This document shows, piece after piece, positions 16,816-24,924 of a stretch of 44,585 nucleotides of DNA (position 1 is the stretch's first letter; each line of letters opens with the position of its first letter). A program made the position numbers and the translations under genes. The stretch lies in assembly GCA_963926925.1 (NCBI GenBank), contig CAWUZD010000070.1, forward strand, positions 1 through 44,585, given 5' to 3'. The notes under the pieces are model-generated. The model was not told the origin of the DNA and did no database searches. It saw nothing but the letters and a program-made list of their open reading frames with translations. The stretch is from Paralactobacillus_A sp963926925. GTDB lineage: Bacteria; Bacillota; Bacilli; Lactobacillales; Lactobacillaceae.

Positions 16816-17913
16816 TTGGGAAAAGTAGTTGTTGAATTACGTAACATTGTCAAAAGTTATGATGATAATGTAATTTTGAAAAATATTAATTTACAACTTG
16901 AACAGGGGAAATTTTATACGTTGTTAGGACCATCAGGTTGCGGTAAAACTACTATTTTACGTATTATTGGTGGCTTTACTGAAGCAACATCAGGCGATAT
17001 TTTATTTGATGGCAAACGGATTAATGATGTTCCAACTAATAAACGTCAAGTAAATACTGTTTTTCAAAATTATGCATTATTTCCACATATGAATGTTTTT
17101 GAAAACGTTGCTTTTGGCTTGAAATTAAAGCACTTATCCAAGGCAAAGATTAAAGCTAAGGTTCAAGAAGCATTAAATCTAGTTAAGCTTGATGGTTATC
17201 AAGATCGCGCAATTACGGCCTTATCAGGTGGTCAACAGCAACGAATTGCGATTGCACGAGCAATTGTTATGGAACCACAAGTGTTATTACTTGATGAGCC
17301 ATTATCAGCTTTGGATGCTAAATTACGTAAAGAAATGCAATATGAATTGCGCAACTTGCAACAACGTTTAGGCATTACTTTCTTATTTGTAACGCATGAT
17401 CAAGAAGAAGCACTCGCAATGAGTGATGAAATTTTTGTTATTAATCATGGTCAAGTTTTACAAAGTGGCACGCCTGTTTCAATTTACGATGAACCATTAA
17501 ATCACTTTGTCGCTGATTTTATTGGTGAAAGTAATATTATTCCTGGACGAATGATTAAGGACTATGAAGTTGAATTTTTAGGGAAACGCTTTGAATGTGC
17601 TGATGCAGGGATGAAACCTAACGAAGCTGTTGAAGTAGTGCTACGTCCCGAAGACCTTGATATTACTACGCCACAAGCCGGTAAAATTGTTGTTAATGTT
17701 AAAAACCAATTATTCCGTGGTGATTATTATGAAATTGTTGCCACTGATGAAGATAACAATGAATGGTTAATTCACGCCATTAATCCGGTTAAGAATAATA
17801 AAATCGGCATTACTTTTAATCCGGAAGATATTCATGTTATGCGCTTTAATGAATCAGAAACTGATTTTGATGCCCGCTTAGATCAATATGAAGGCGAGGA
17901 ACGTGAAAAATAA
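16816..17913 (+). CDS. potA: Spermidine/putrescine ABC transporter, ATPase
   Basis: A 365-residue ABC ATPase of the polyamine uptake complex PotABCD. The Walker A is GPSGCGKT (38-45), the Q-loop is in VFQNYALFP, the signature is LSGGQ (136-140) and Walker B is LLLDEP (157-162). A C-terminal TOBE-like regulatory domain spans about 235-350. The start is a TTG at 16816, supported by GGAAAGTGG 8 bases upstream; no better start is in frame. It is the first of four genes with essentially no gaps (potB starts right after the stop). Its neighbours potB, potC and potD fix the polyamine assignment, although the exact polyamine is not visible. Confidence 0.94.
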   Translation: MGKVVVELRNIVKSYDDNVILKNINLQLEQGKFYTLLGPSGCGKTTILRIIGGFTEATSGDILFDGKRINDVPTNKRQVNTVFQNYALFPHMNVFENVAFGLKLKHLSKAKIKAKVQEALNLVKLDGYQDRAITALSGGQQQRIAIARAIVMEPQVLLLDEPLSALDAKLRKEMQYELRNLQQRLGITFLFVTHDQEEALAMSDEIFVINHGQVLQSGTPVSIYDEPLNHFVADFIGESNIIPGRMIKDYEVEFLGKRFECADAGMKPNEAVEVVLRPEDLDITTPQAGKIVVNVKNQLFRGDYYEIVATDEDNNEWLIHAINPVKNNKIGITFNPEDIHVMRFNESETDFDARLDQYEGEEREK

Positions 17914-18723
17914 ATGAAGAACAAGTATATGCGGTGGCTTTTTAACTTGCCATATATTTTATGGTTAGCATTATTTGTAATAATTCCATTAGTATTAATT
18001 TTTTACTACTCTTTTATTGATTTAAATAACCATCTTACTTTGGCTAATTATGCCACTTATTTTCATTCAGCCACTTATTTAAAGATGACTTTTGAATCCA
18101 TCTGGTATGCATTTTTAGTAACAGCAATTTCATTATTACTTAGTTATCCACTTGCTTACTTTTTGCAGCAAACTAAGCATAAGCAATTATGGTTACTATT
18201 AATAATTTTACCAACATGGATTAATTTGTTATTGAAGGCGTATGCCTTTATTGGTATTTTTGGTCAAAATGGTTCCGTTAATACATTTTTGACATTAATT
18301 GGCATTGGCCCTAAACAAATTTTATTTACTGATTTTAGTTTTGTGTTTGTGGCAACTTATATTGAAATACCATTTATGGTTCTACCAATTTTTAATAATA
18401 TGGAAAAATTGAATCCTTCTTATATTAATGCCAGTCATGATTTAGGAGCAACTAATTGGCAAACCTTTACTAAAGTTATTTGGCCATTAACACTACCAGG
18501 TGTTAAGTCAGGAATTCAGGTCGTATTTATTCCTTCATTATCATTATTTATGTTAACGCGATTAATTGGTGGCAACCGGGTAATAACTTTGGGAACAGCG
18601 ATTGAAGAGCATTTTTTAACAACTATGAATTGGGGCATGGGCTCAACAATTGGCGTTGTTTTAATTGCAGCAATGTCATTAATGATGTTACTAACAGGAA
18701 CTCATCATAAGAGAAAGCGATGA
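17914..18723 (+). CDS. potB: Spermidine/putrescine ABC transporter, permease
   Basis: A 269-residue inner-membrane permease with about six transmembrane helices. It carries the binding-protein-dependent transport loop (NASHDLGATNWQTFTKVIWP) that docks on the ATPase. It pairs with PotC to form the channel for polyamine import. The ATG directly abuts the potA stop, and its own stop overlaps the potC start as ATGA, so translation is coupled. Confidence 0.94.
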   Translation: MKNKYMRWLFNLPYILWLALFVIIPLVLIFYYSFIDLNNHLTLANYATYFHSATYLKMTFESIWYAFLVTAISLLLSYPLAYFLQQTKHKQLWLLLIILPTWINLLLKAYAFIGIFGQNGSVNTFLTLIGIGPKQILFTDFSFVFVATYIEIPFMVLPIFNNMEKLNPSYINASHDLGATNWQTFTKVIWPLTLPGVKSGIQVVFIPSLSLFMLTRLIGGNRVITLGTAIEEHFLTTMNWGMGSTIGVVLIAAMSLMMLLTGTHHKRKR

Positions 18724-19526
18724 TCAAGATGCGTAAATATCTTCATTGGCGTAATTTATACATCGTGATGATGTTTGTATTATTATACTTACCAATTTTT
18801 TATTTAATTGGATATTCGTTTAGTGATACGAAGACAATGGCTCATTTTCAAGGTTTTACCTTGCAGCATTACCATGATCTTTTTAATGATACCCGATTAT
18901 GGCAAATTGTCTTAGCAACGTTATTAGTTGCTTTATTATCATCCTTAATTGCAACTATTATTGGGACATTAGGCGCCTTGTGGATTAGTCGGACAAGTCG
19001 TTCATTGGCTCGTAATACTTTGTTATCTTTTAATAATATTTTGATGGTTTCACCAGATGTTATTATCGGTGCTAGTTTATTAATCTTTTTTACATGTTTA
19101 CATGTGCAGTTAGGTTTTTGGACAGTATTACTAAGTCATATTGCTTTTTCGGTACCAATTGTAGTTTTAATGGTGTTGCCTAAGTTAGATGAAATGGAAA
19201 GTAGTATGCTTGATGCTGCTGCTGATTTGGGTGCTAATGATTGGCAAGCATTGACACGTGTTGTCTTACCAGCGTTAACTTCAAGTATCTTAGCTGGCTT
19301 TTTTATGGCATTTACTTATTCATTAGATGACTTTGCAGTAACGTTCTTTGTTACGGGTAACGGTTTTGAAACCTTATCAATTGAAATTTATTCACGTGCT
19401 CGTCAGGGAATTAGTTTGGAAATAAATGCTTTGTCAGGCGTATTATTCATATTTGCATTAGTTTTGGTCATTGGTTATTACTTTGTTAGTTTACACACCC
19501 AACGTAAACATAATAAGTCGAGGTAA
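18720..19526 (+). CDS. potC: Spermidine/putrescine ABC transporter, permease
   Basis: A 268-residue second permease with about six transmembrane helices. Its EAA-type loop is DAAADLGANDWQALTRVVLP, and it has FTYSLDDFAVTFFVTG, a segment well conserved in PotC. The ATG at 18720 overlaps the potB stop by four bases. A second in-frame ATG at 18729 is possible and would shorten it by three residues. potD follows after 8 bases. Confidence 0.94.
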   Translation: MIKMRKYLHWRNLYIVMMFVLLYLPIFYLIGYSFSDTKTMAHFQGFTLQHYHDLFNDTRLWQIVLATLLVALLSSLIATIIGTLGALWISRTSRSLARNTLLSFNNILMVSPDVIIGASLLIFFTCLHVQLGFWTVLLSHIAFSVPIVVLMVLPKLDEMESSMLDAAADLGANDWQALTRVVLPALTSSILAGFFMAFTYSLDDFAVTFFVTGNGFETLSIEIYSRARQGISLEINALSGVLFIFALVLVIGYYFVSLHTQRKHNKSR

Positions 19527-19534
19527 TCAAAATT

Positions 19535-20608
19535 ATGAAACGATTATTAACATTTGTAGGAACAGTTATTTTAGCTTGTGTATTATTAGTTGCTGCTAGT
19601 ATTGGCTTACAAAAAAAGCAGCACATTAACAATGCTAAAGTGCTAAACCTCTATAATTGGGGTGACTATATTGATCCGCAATTAATTACGAAATTTGAGC
19701 GTGAAACTGGTTATCATGTTGATTATGAAACCTTTGATAGTAATGAAGCAATGTTTACTAAAATTAAACAAGGTGGCACACACTATGATTTAGTTGTTCC
19801 TAGTGACTATATGATTTCGAAATTAAAAGCGGCACACTTACTAATTCCCCTTGATAAAAGTAAATTGCATGGCTTACAAAATATTAATCCACGTTTTATG
19901 AATTTATCATTTGATCCGCATAATAAATATTCAATTCCATATTTTTGGGGTACATTAGGCATTATTTATAATGATAAGTATATTAAACCGGGTTCAATTC
20001 AGCATTGGCAACAGTTGTGGTCACCTAAATATCGAAATGACATTATGTTAGTTGATAGTGCGCGTGACATTATGGGGATGGCATTAATTTCAATGGGGAA
20101 GTCAATTAACACGACTAATCCAGCTACTTTGCGAGCTGCTAAGCAAAAACTTGACCAATTATCACCAAATGTTAAGGCAATTGTTTCTGATGAAATTAAA
20201 ACGGACATGGCGCAAAATGATGCACCATTAGCAGTTGATTGGTCAGGTGAAGCTACTGAAATGATTGCTGATAATCCCCATTTACACTATGTGGTACCAT
20301 CCGAAGGTAGTAATTTGTGGTTTGATAATTTAGTTATTCCGAAAACAGCGGAACATTTTAAAGCCATTTACGCCTTTTTAAACTTTATGTTGCAACCTGA
20401 AAATGCGGCACAAAATGCTCTTTATGTAGGTTATGCAACACCTAATCAGGCTGCTTTAAAATTATTACCAGCAAGTGTTCGTGATAATCGTGAATTTTAT
20501 CCTGACTTAGCAACAATGAATAATTTACAGGTTTATAAAAACTTGTCACCACAAGATGTTGAATTATATAATGACCTCTTCTTGGAATTCAAAATGTATA
20601 GTAAATAA
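19535..20608 (+). CDS. potD: Spermidine/putrescine-binding protein
   Basis: A 357-residue extracellular polyamine-binding protein. One N-terminal hydrophobic helix (about 4-24) is followed by a mature domain starting LNLYNWGDYIDPQL, the usual PotD opening, with TFDSNEAMFTKI and VPSDYMI for ligand binding. A cysteine lies inside the hydrophobic helix (ILAC), but hydrophobic residues continue after it. Lipoprotein processing is therefore uncertain and a simple membrane anchor is as likely. It is the last gene of potABCD and ends at a terminator. Confidence 0.93.
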   Translation: MKRLLTFVGTVILACVLLVAASIGLQKKQHINNAKVLNLYNWGDYIDPQLITKFERETGYHVDYETFDSNEAMFTKIKQGGTHYDLVVPSDYMISKLKAAHLLIPLDKSKLHGLQNINPRFMNLSFDPHNKYSIPYFWGTLGIIYNDKYIKPGSIQHWQQLWSPKYRNDIMLVDSARDIMGMALISMGKSINTTNPATLRAAKQKLDQLSPNVKAIVSDEIKTDMAQNDAPLAVDWSGEATEMIADNPHLHYVVPSEGSNLWFDNLVIPKTAEHFKAIYAFLNFMLQPENAAQNALYVGYATPNQAALKLLPASVRDNREFYPDLATMNNLQVYKNLSPQDVELYNDLFLEFKMYSK

Positions 20609-20638
20609 AAAAGATTGTGATTTAATCACAATCTTTTT
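20609..20638. terminator. Bidirectional terminator potD / DUF1361 gene
   Basis: AAAAGATTGTGA (20609-20620) and TCACAATCTTTT (20626-20637) form a 12-bp stem with loop TTTAA. The stop codon of the minus-strand DUF1361 gene (20622-20624) lies in the loop, so the two units share this hairpin. Confidence 0.92.
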
Positions 20639-21287
20639 TATTTTTTGGAGCATTATTACGAAAAATTAATAACGCAATGTAAATAATAAATTGTACAAAA
20701 TACAGCATTAATACAATGGCGAGCATGTGCCATGACCACATGGTGAGTAATGGTTTAATTACCCAGAATGGGGTAATTAAGAAAATCGTGTGTAATCTTA
20801 AGAAACGACCAATATAAATTCCTAATGCTGATAAGAATAAAATAATATTCACAATAATAAATTGATAGTTATTTTTTAAGTGGTAGCGTTTTACGATGAC
20901 ATCAGCTACATAGTCAACGCCCCAAATACTAATAATTGTTGCAGCGAGGGCAGCTACTACTAGTTCGCTGAAATTAGCCCATAAACCTAAGTTAGCTTTG
21001 ATTAGACCGGTATTCCAGTTATAAGGATCAAGTAGTGTTAAGTGCATTAAGTCAGTTAACATATAAGGAGCATTTGGAAGGAAAAGCACCCAAATAATTG
21101 TTAATATCCAAAATACAATGTTGCTACGTGGACGGTCACAGTGAATATGAAATGATAATTCAATTGGAATATAAGCTAAAAATGTATTTAAAATTAAAAA
21201 AGTAAATTCATCATGAATACATAAACTAGCTAAAATCAAATAAACAACAACGGCAATGCGAATAACCCATCTTGTGCTTTTTTTCAT
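20622..21287 (-). CDS. DUF1361 domain membrane protein
   Basis: A 221-residue integral membrane protein with about six helices that matches DUF1361, seen in LPNAPYMLTDLMHL and ALGIYIGRFLRLH. The function of the family is unknown. On the minus strand, AGAGGA precedes the ATG at a normal distance. It is oriented against its neighbours, lying between the pot operon and cdaA, and is a single-gene unit. Confidence 0.88.
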   Translation of the reverse strand: MKKSTRWVIRIAVVVYLILASLCIHDEFTFLILNTFLAYIPIELSFHIHCDRPRSNIVFWILTIIWVLFLPNAPYMLTDLMHLTLLDPYNWNTGLIKANLGLWANFSELVVAALAATIISIWGVDYVADVIVKRYHLKNNYQFIIVNIILFLSALGIYIGRFLRLHTIFLITPFWVIKPLLTMWSWHMLAIVLMLYFVQFIIYIALLIFRNNAPKNKKDCD

Positions 21288-21372
21288 ATTATTTTCCTCT
21301 AAAAATATCTCTACTATTAGTTTATCAAATTTTATTAGTTATTTATGCTAATCTGTTTTTAATATTAAGTAA

Positions 21373-21381
21373 TGATATAAT
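21373..21381 (+). promoter_or_regulatory. Extended -10 promoter for cdaA-cdaR-glmM
   Basis: TGATATAAT, an extended -10 box, lies 30 bases before the cdaA ATG with a strong GGAGG ribosome binding site between. The -35 region is poor. It is the only promoter-like element visible for the cdaA-cdaR-glmM run. Confidence 0.55.
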
Positions 21382-21411
21382 AATATTATCTTTTGAGAAG
21401 GAGGTAAACTA

Positions 21412-22287
21412 ATGACCTTTCACTGGTCAGACTTACTAACATGGCGTACAGTTGCTAATTTATTAGATATATTAGTAGTATGGTATATTTTTTATCGTCT
21501 TATCATGTTAGTGCGTGGCACTAAGGCAGTGCAATTGCTGAAGGGCGTTGTCATTATCATTGCTGTAAAGATCCTTAGTTGGGTTTTACAAATGCGCATG
21601 CTTTCTTTCTTGATGGATCAAGTAATTTCTTGGGGCGTTATTGCTTTAGTTATTATTTTTCAACCAGAAATCCGTCGGGCACTTGAGCATTTGGGACGGG
21701 GCGCATTATTTTCACGTAATAAGCATCCCCATGCCGCTGAAATTAAAATGATTAATGAGCTTGATAAAGCAATTGAATATATGTCAAAACGACGTATTGG
21801 CGCATTAATTACCATTCAAATGAATACCGGTTTGAAAGATTATATTGAAACTGGTATTCCGCTTGATGCTGATATTTCTGGTGAATTATTGATTAATATT
21901 TTTATTCCGAATACCCCACTTCATGATGGTGCGGTAATTATTCGTGATAATAAAATTGCGGTTGCAGCAGCTTATTTACCACTTTCTAATAGTGATACTA
22001 TTCCTAAAGAATTAGGAACACGTCACCGGGCAGCAGTGGGAATTAGTGAAGTAACTGATGCTTTGACAATTGTTGTGTCTGAAGAAACAGGTGGCGTAAC
22101 CATTACGAAAAATAATGAATTATTACGTGACTTAACACGTGAGAATTATTTGAAGTTCTTGAAAGCTAACTTGATTCCCGCTGATACTGATGAAAAGCAC
22201 CATAATTTGTTTACTAACTTATTTAATAGTCGTAAACATAATGGTAAACATGTTGCAACAAGAAGGGAGCGGTCAAGACGTGAATAA
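21412..22287 (+). CDS. cdaA: Diadenylate cyclase
   Basis: A 291-residue membrane diadenylate cyclase that makes c-di-AMP from two ATP. About three N-terminal transmembrane helices (residues 15-85) are followed by the DAC domain. Its catalytic motifs DGA (172-174) and RHR (204-206 in GTRHRAA) are intact. c-di-AMP controls potassium and osmolyte transport and wall homeostasis. The cdaA-cdaR-glmM order is the conserved Bacillota cluster. GGAGG precedes the ATG, and the 3' end overlaps the cdaR start by 8 bases. Confidence 0.97.
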   Translation: MTFHWSDLLTWRTVANLLDILVVWYIFYRLIMLVRGTKAVQLLKGVVIIIAVKILSWVLQMRMLSFLMDQVISWGVIALVIIFQPEIRRALEHLGRGALFSRNKHPHAAEIKMINELDKAIEYMSKRRIGALITIQMNTGLKDYIETGIPLDADISGELLINIFIPNTPLHDGAVIIRDNKIAVAAAYLPLSNSDTIPKELGTRHRAAVGISEVTDALTIVVSEETGGVTITKNNELLRDLTRENYLKFLKANLIPADTDEKHHNLFTNLFNSRKHNGKHVATRRERSRRE

Positions 22288-23365
22288 GTGGTTTAGCCAA
22301 AAGTGGTTTTATCGTTTAATTGCGTTGATTTTTACATTGTTACTCTTCTTTTATGTCAATATTGATCAATCAGGTTCAACGCATCAAAGTGGCATTTATA
22401 GTGCCAGTATGCTCGCTACTAAAGAAACAGAAATTACGGTGCCTTTACAAATAAATGCTAATAATGAAAAGTACTTCATTACTGGTTATCCACAACGTGT
22501 CAAGGTGAAGCTGGAGGGACCTAATTCATTAGTTACGCAAACTGTTAACACCCAACGCTTTCAAATTGTGGCAAATTTGACTAAATTGGGTGTTGGTAAA
22601 CATCGTGTTACATTAACACAAAATGGTTTAAATAACTCATTAACTTATAGTATTGAACCAAAAACAATTGAAGTTAATATTCAACCGCGTGAAACCCGTA
22701 GTTTTCCAATTCAAGTTAATTACAATAAGGCCAGCATTGCCAGTGGTTATGCGGCCGGTGAACCACGTTATTCACAACACTATGTTGAAGTTTCAGGGGC
22801 ACGGAGTGATATTGAACGGATTAATGCAATTATTGCTAATATTCCACTAGAACGGAATACTAATAATAGTGTTACAGTTAATGTACCATTACAAGCAATT
22901 GATAGTTATGGTAATACTGTTAATGCAATTATTTTGCCAAGTAATATGCGCATTACCTTACCAATTGAACGTGCTTCTAAAAAGGTTAGTTTAAAACCAA
23001 CGGCAATTAATACGAATGGTGAAGATGTTAGTTTATCATGTTCACCAGCTACCGTAAGTGTTTATGGTTCTGCAAGTACTTTGCAAAATTTAAATCAATT
23101 AGCATTTGATGTTGATGTGAGTGGTATTACCCAAACAACGAAAAAAGTCATTGACTTGAGTTCTATTAAAAATGGTTTGACTACTTCGCCACAAACGATT
23201 ACAGTAACAATAAAAGTAAACAATAATGATGAAGATGATAATACAAGTACGTCATCACTTGCTAGTTCATCATCGCATAATAATGTAAATCAACAATCAC
23301 AAGCAATTAAACAAACAAGTAGTATAGCAAATAAAAAACAATCGAGTGTATCAAGCACTCAATAA
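22280..23365 (+). CDS. cdaR: CdaA regulatory protein, YbbR repeats
   Basis: A 361-residue protein with one N-terminal membrane helix and an extracytoplasmic region of consecutive YbbR repeats (about 45-320), ending in a serine/glutamine-rich low-complexity tail. CdaR binds and modulates CdaA in related bacteria. I chose the GTG at 22280: AAGGGAG (22263-22269) lies upstream and it directly precedes NKWFSQKW and the membrane helix. The longer frame from 22190 only re-reads cdaA. glmM follows after 17 bases. Confidence 0.93.
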   Translation: MNKWFSQKWFYRLIALIFTLLLFFYVNIDQSGSTHQSGIYSASMLATKETEITVPLQINANNEKYFITGYPQRVKVKLEGPNSLVTQTVNTQRFQIVANLTKLGVGKHRVTLTQNGLNNSLTYSIEPKTIEVNIQPRETRSFPIQVNYNKASIASGYAAGEPRYSQHYVEVSGARSDIERINAIIANIPLERNTNNSVTVNVPLQAIDSYGNTVNAIILPSNMRITLPIERASKKVSLKPTAINTNGEDVSLSCSPATVSVYGSASTLQNLNQLAFDVDVSGITQTTKKVIDLSSIKNGLTTSPQTITVTIKVNNNDEDDNTSTSSLASSSSHNNVNQQSQAIKQTSSIANKKQSSVSSTQ

Positions 23366-23382
23366 AGTGAGGATCCTAGATT

Positions 23383-24744
23383 ATGACAAAATATTTTGGA
23401 ACTGATGGTGTTCGTGGTATTGCTAATAAAACTTTAAAACCTGAATTAGCATTCCGCTTGGGTCGTGCTGGTGGTTATGTATTAACGCAACATGCTAAAG
23501 ATAGTGAACATCAACCCCGTGTTTTAGTAGCACGTGATACAAGAATTTCTGGGCAAATGCTTGAAGAAGCATTAATTTCAGGTTTATTATCAGTTGGTAT
23601 TGAAGTATTATCATTAGGCGTAATTACTACACCAGCTGTTGCTTATTTAACACGTGTGCAAGGTGCTAATGCTGGTATTATGATTTCAGCATCACATAAT
23701 CCTGCTTCTGATAATGGTATTAAGTTCTTTGGACCAGATGGTTATAAATTATCAGATGAACAAGAAAATGAAATTGAAGCATTATTAGATGCTCCTGAAG
23801 ATAACTTACCACGGCCATCTGCTGAAGGTTTGGGAACAGTAATGGATTATCCGGAAGGAGTATTGAAATATTCACAATTTCTTGAACAAAGTATTGATGA
23901 TGATTTATCCGGTATTTCAGTAGTCTTAGATGGTGCTAATGGTTCCACTAGTGCATTAGTAAGTCGTATCTTTGCTGATTTAGATGCTGATTTTGAAACC
24001 ATTGCTACTTCACCAAATGGTATTAATATTAACGCTGGCGTTGGTTCAACCCATCCTGAAAAATTAGCACAAACTGTTGTTGAAAAACATGCACAAGTTG
24101 GTTTAGCCTTTGATGGTGATGGTGACCGCTGCATCGCTGTTGATGAAAAAGGCAACATTGTTGATGGTGATAAGATTATGTTCATTTTAGGTAAATACTT
24201 TAATGAACGTGGTCGTTTAAAGAAATCAACTGTAGTTACAACTGTTATGAGTAATATTGGCTTATATAAGGCTTTAGAAGCAAATGGAATGCACTATGTG
24301 CAAACTGATGTTGGTGACCGGCATGTTATGGAAGCTATGCGTGCTCATGGCTACAATCTTGGCGGTGAACAATCAGGCCATATTATTATTTATGATCTTC
24401 ATAATACCGGTGATGGGATGTTAACAGGCATTCAATTATTAAATATTATGAAGCAAACTGGTAAGAAATTATCTGAATTAGCAGCTGATGTTACTGAATA
24501 TCCACAGAAATTAATTAATGTTAAAGTCGCTGATAAAAAGAGTTGGCGGAATCACCAAGCTATTTTAGATGAAATTACTAAGGTTGAAAAAGAAATGAAC
24601 GGCGATGGTCGTGTTTTGGTACGGCCAAGTGGCACCGAATCATTATTACGAGTAATGGTTGAAGCTCCAACACAAGTTGCTGTTGAAGAATATGCTACTG
24701 AAATTGCTAAAGTTGTTGAAACTGAAATGGGTATTGATAAATAA
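23383..24744 (+). CDS. glmM: Phosphoglucosamine mutase
   Basis: A 453-residue alpha-D-phosphohexomutase that converts glucosamine-6-phosphate to glucosamine-1-phosphate on the way to UDP-GlcNAc. The four family domains are recognisable: ISASHNP with the phosphoserine (about 101-107), the metal loop DGDGDR, the sugar loop GGEQSGH and the phosphate loop RPSGTESLLR. GTGAGGAT precedes the ATG. It completes the cdaA-cdaR-glmM cluster, and a terminator separates it from glmS. Confidence 0.97.
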   Translation: MTKYFGTDGVRGIANKTLKPELAFRLGRAGGYVLTQHAKDSEHQPRVLVARDTRISGQMLEEALISGLLSVGIEVLSLGVITTPAVAYLTRVQGANAGIMISASHNPASDNGIKFFGPDGYKLSDEQENEIEALLDAPEDNLPRPSAEGLGTVMDYPEGVLKYSQFLEQSIDDDLSGISVVLDGANGSTSALVSRIFADLDADFETIATSPNGININAGVGSTHPEKLAQTVVEKHAQVGLAFDGDGDRCIAVDEKGNIVDGDKIMFILGKYFNERGRLKKSTVVTTVMSNIGLYKALEANGMHYVQTDVGDRHVMEAMRAHGYNLGGEQSGHIIIYDLHNTGDGMLTGIQLLNIMKQTGKKLSELAADVTEYPQKLINVKVADKKSWRNHQAILDEITKVEKEMNGDGRVLVRPSGTESLLRVMVEAPTQVAVEEYATEIAKVVETEMGIDK

Positions 24745-24752
24745 AAATTATT

Positions 24753-24786
24753 AAGAGATTACTAATTAGTAATCTCTTATTTTTTT
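24753..24786 (+). terminator. Intrinsic terminator after glmM
   Basis: AAGAGATTACT (24753-24763) and its complement (24768-24778) form an 11-bp stem with loop AATT, followed by a run of T residues. Confidence 0.93.
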
Positions 24787-24791
24787 ATTAA

Positions 24792-24885
24792 AATTGTATA
24801 TACCAATTATGAAAACGTCGCAATTGACAATTCATATAATGACTATTATTATTACAAACGAAAACTATTTTAAATATATACCAAT
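24792..24885 (+). promoter_or_regulatory. glmS promoter flanked by two NagR-like operator candidates
   Basis: A near-consensus promoter: -35 TTGACA (24824-24829), a 17-base spacer and -10 TATTAT (24847-24852). ATATACCAAT occurs both upstream (24798-24807, within the imperfect palindrome ATTGTATATACCAAT) and downstream (24876-24885). The TTGGTATA/TATACCAA pattern resembles GntR/NagR operators as I remember them. The leader from the predicted start to the glmS ATG is only about 65 bases, too short for the glmS ribozyme. Confidence 0.6.
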
Positions 24886-24924
24886 ATCAAACAAATCAAG
24901 ATAATTTATGGAGGCCGTGCTTTA

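Noticed and set aside
22190..22279. Longer N-terminus for CdaR
   Set aside because: This part only re-reads cdaA in another frame. The GTG at 22280 with AAGGGAG upstream precedes the expected membrane helix.
24745..24924. glmS ribozyme (self-cleaving riboswitch)
   Set aside because: The promoter lies at 24824-24852, leaving a leader of about 65 bases, far shorter than the ribozyme, and no matching core was seen.
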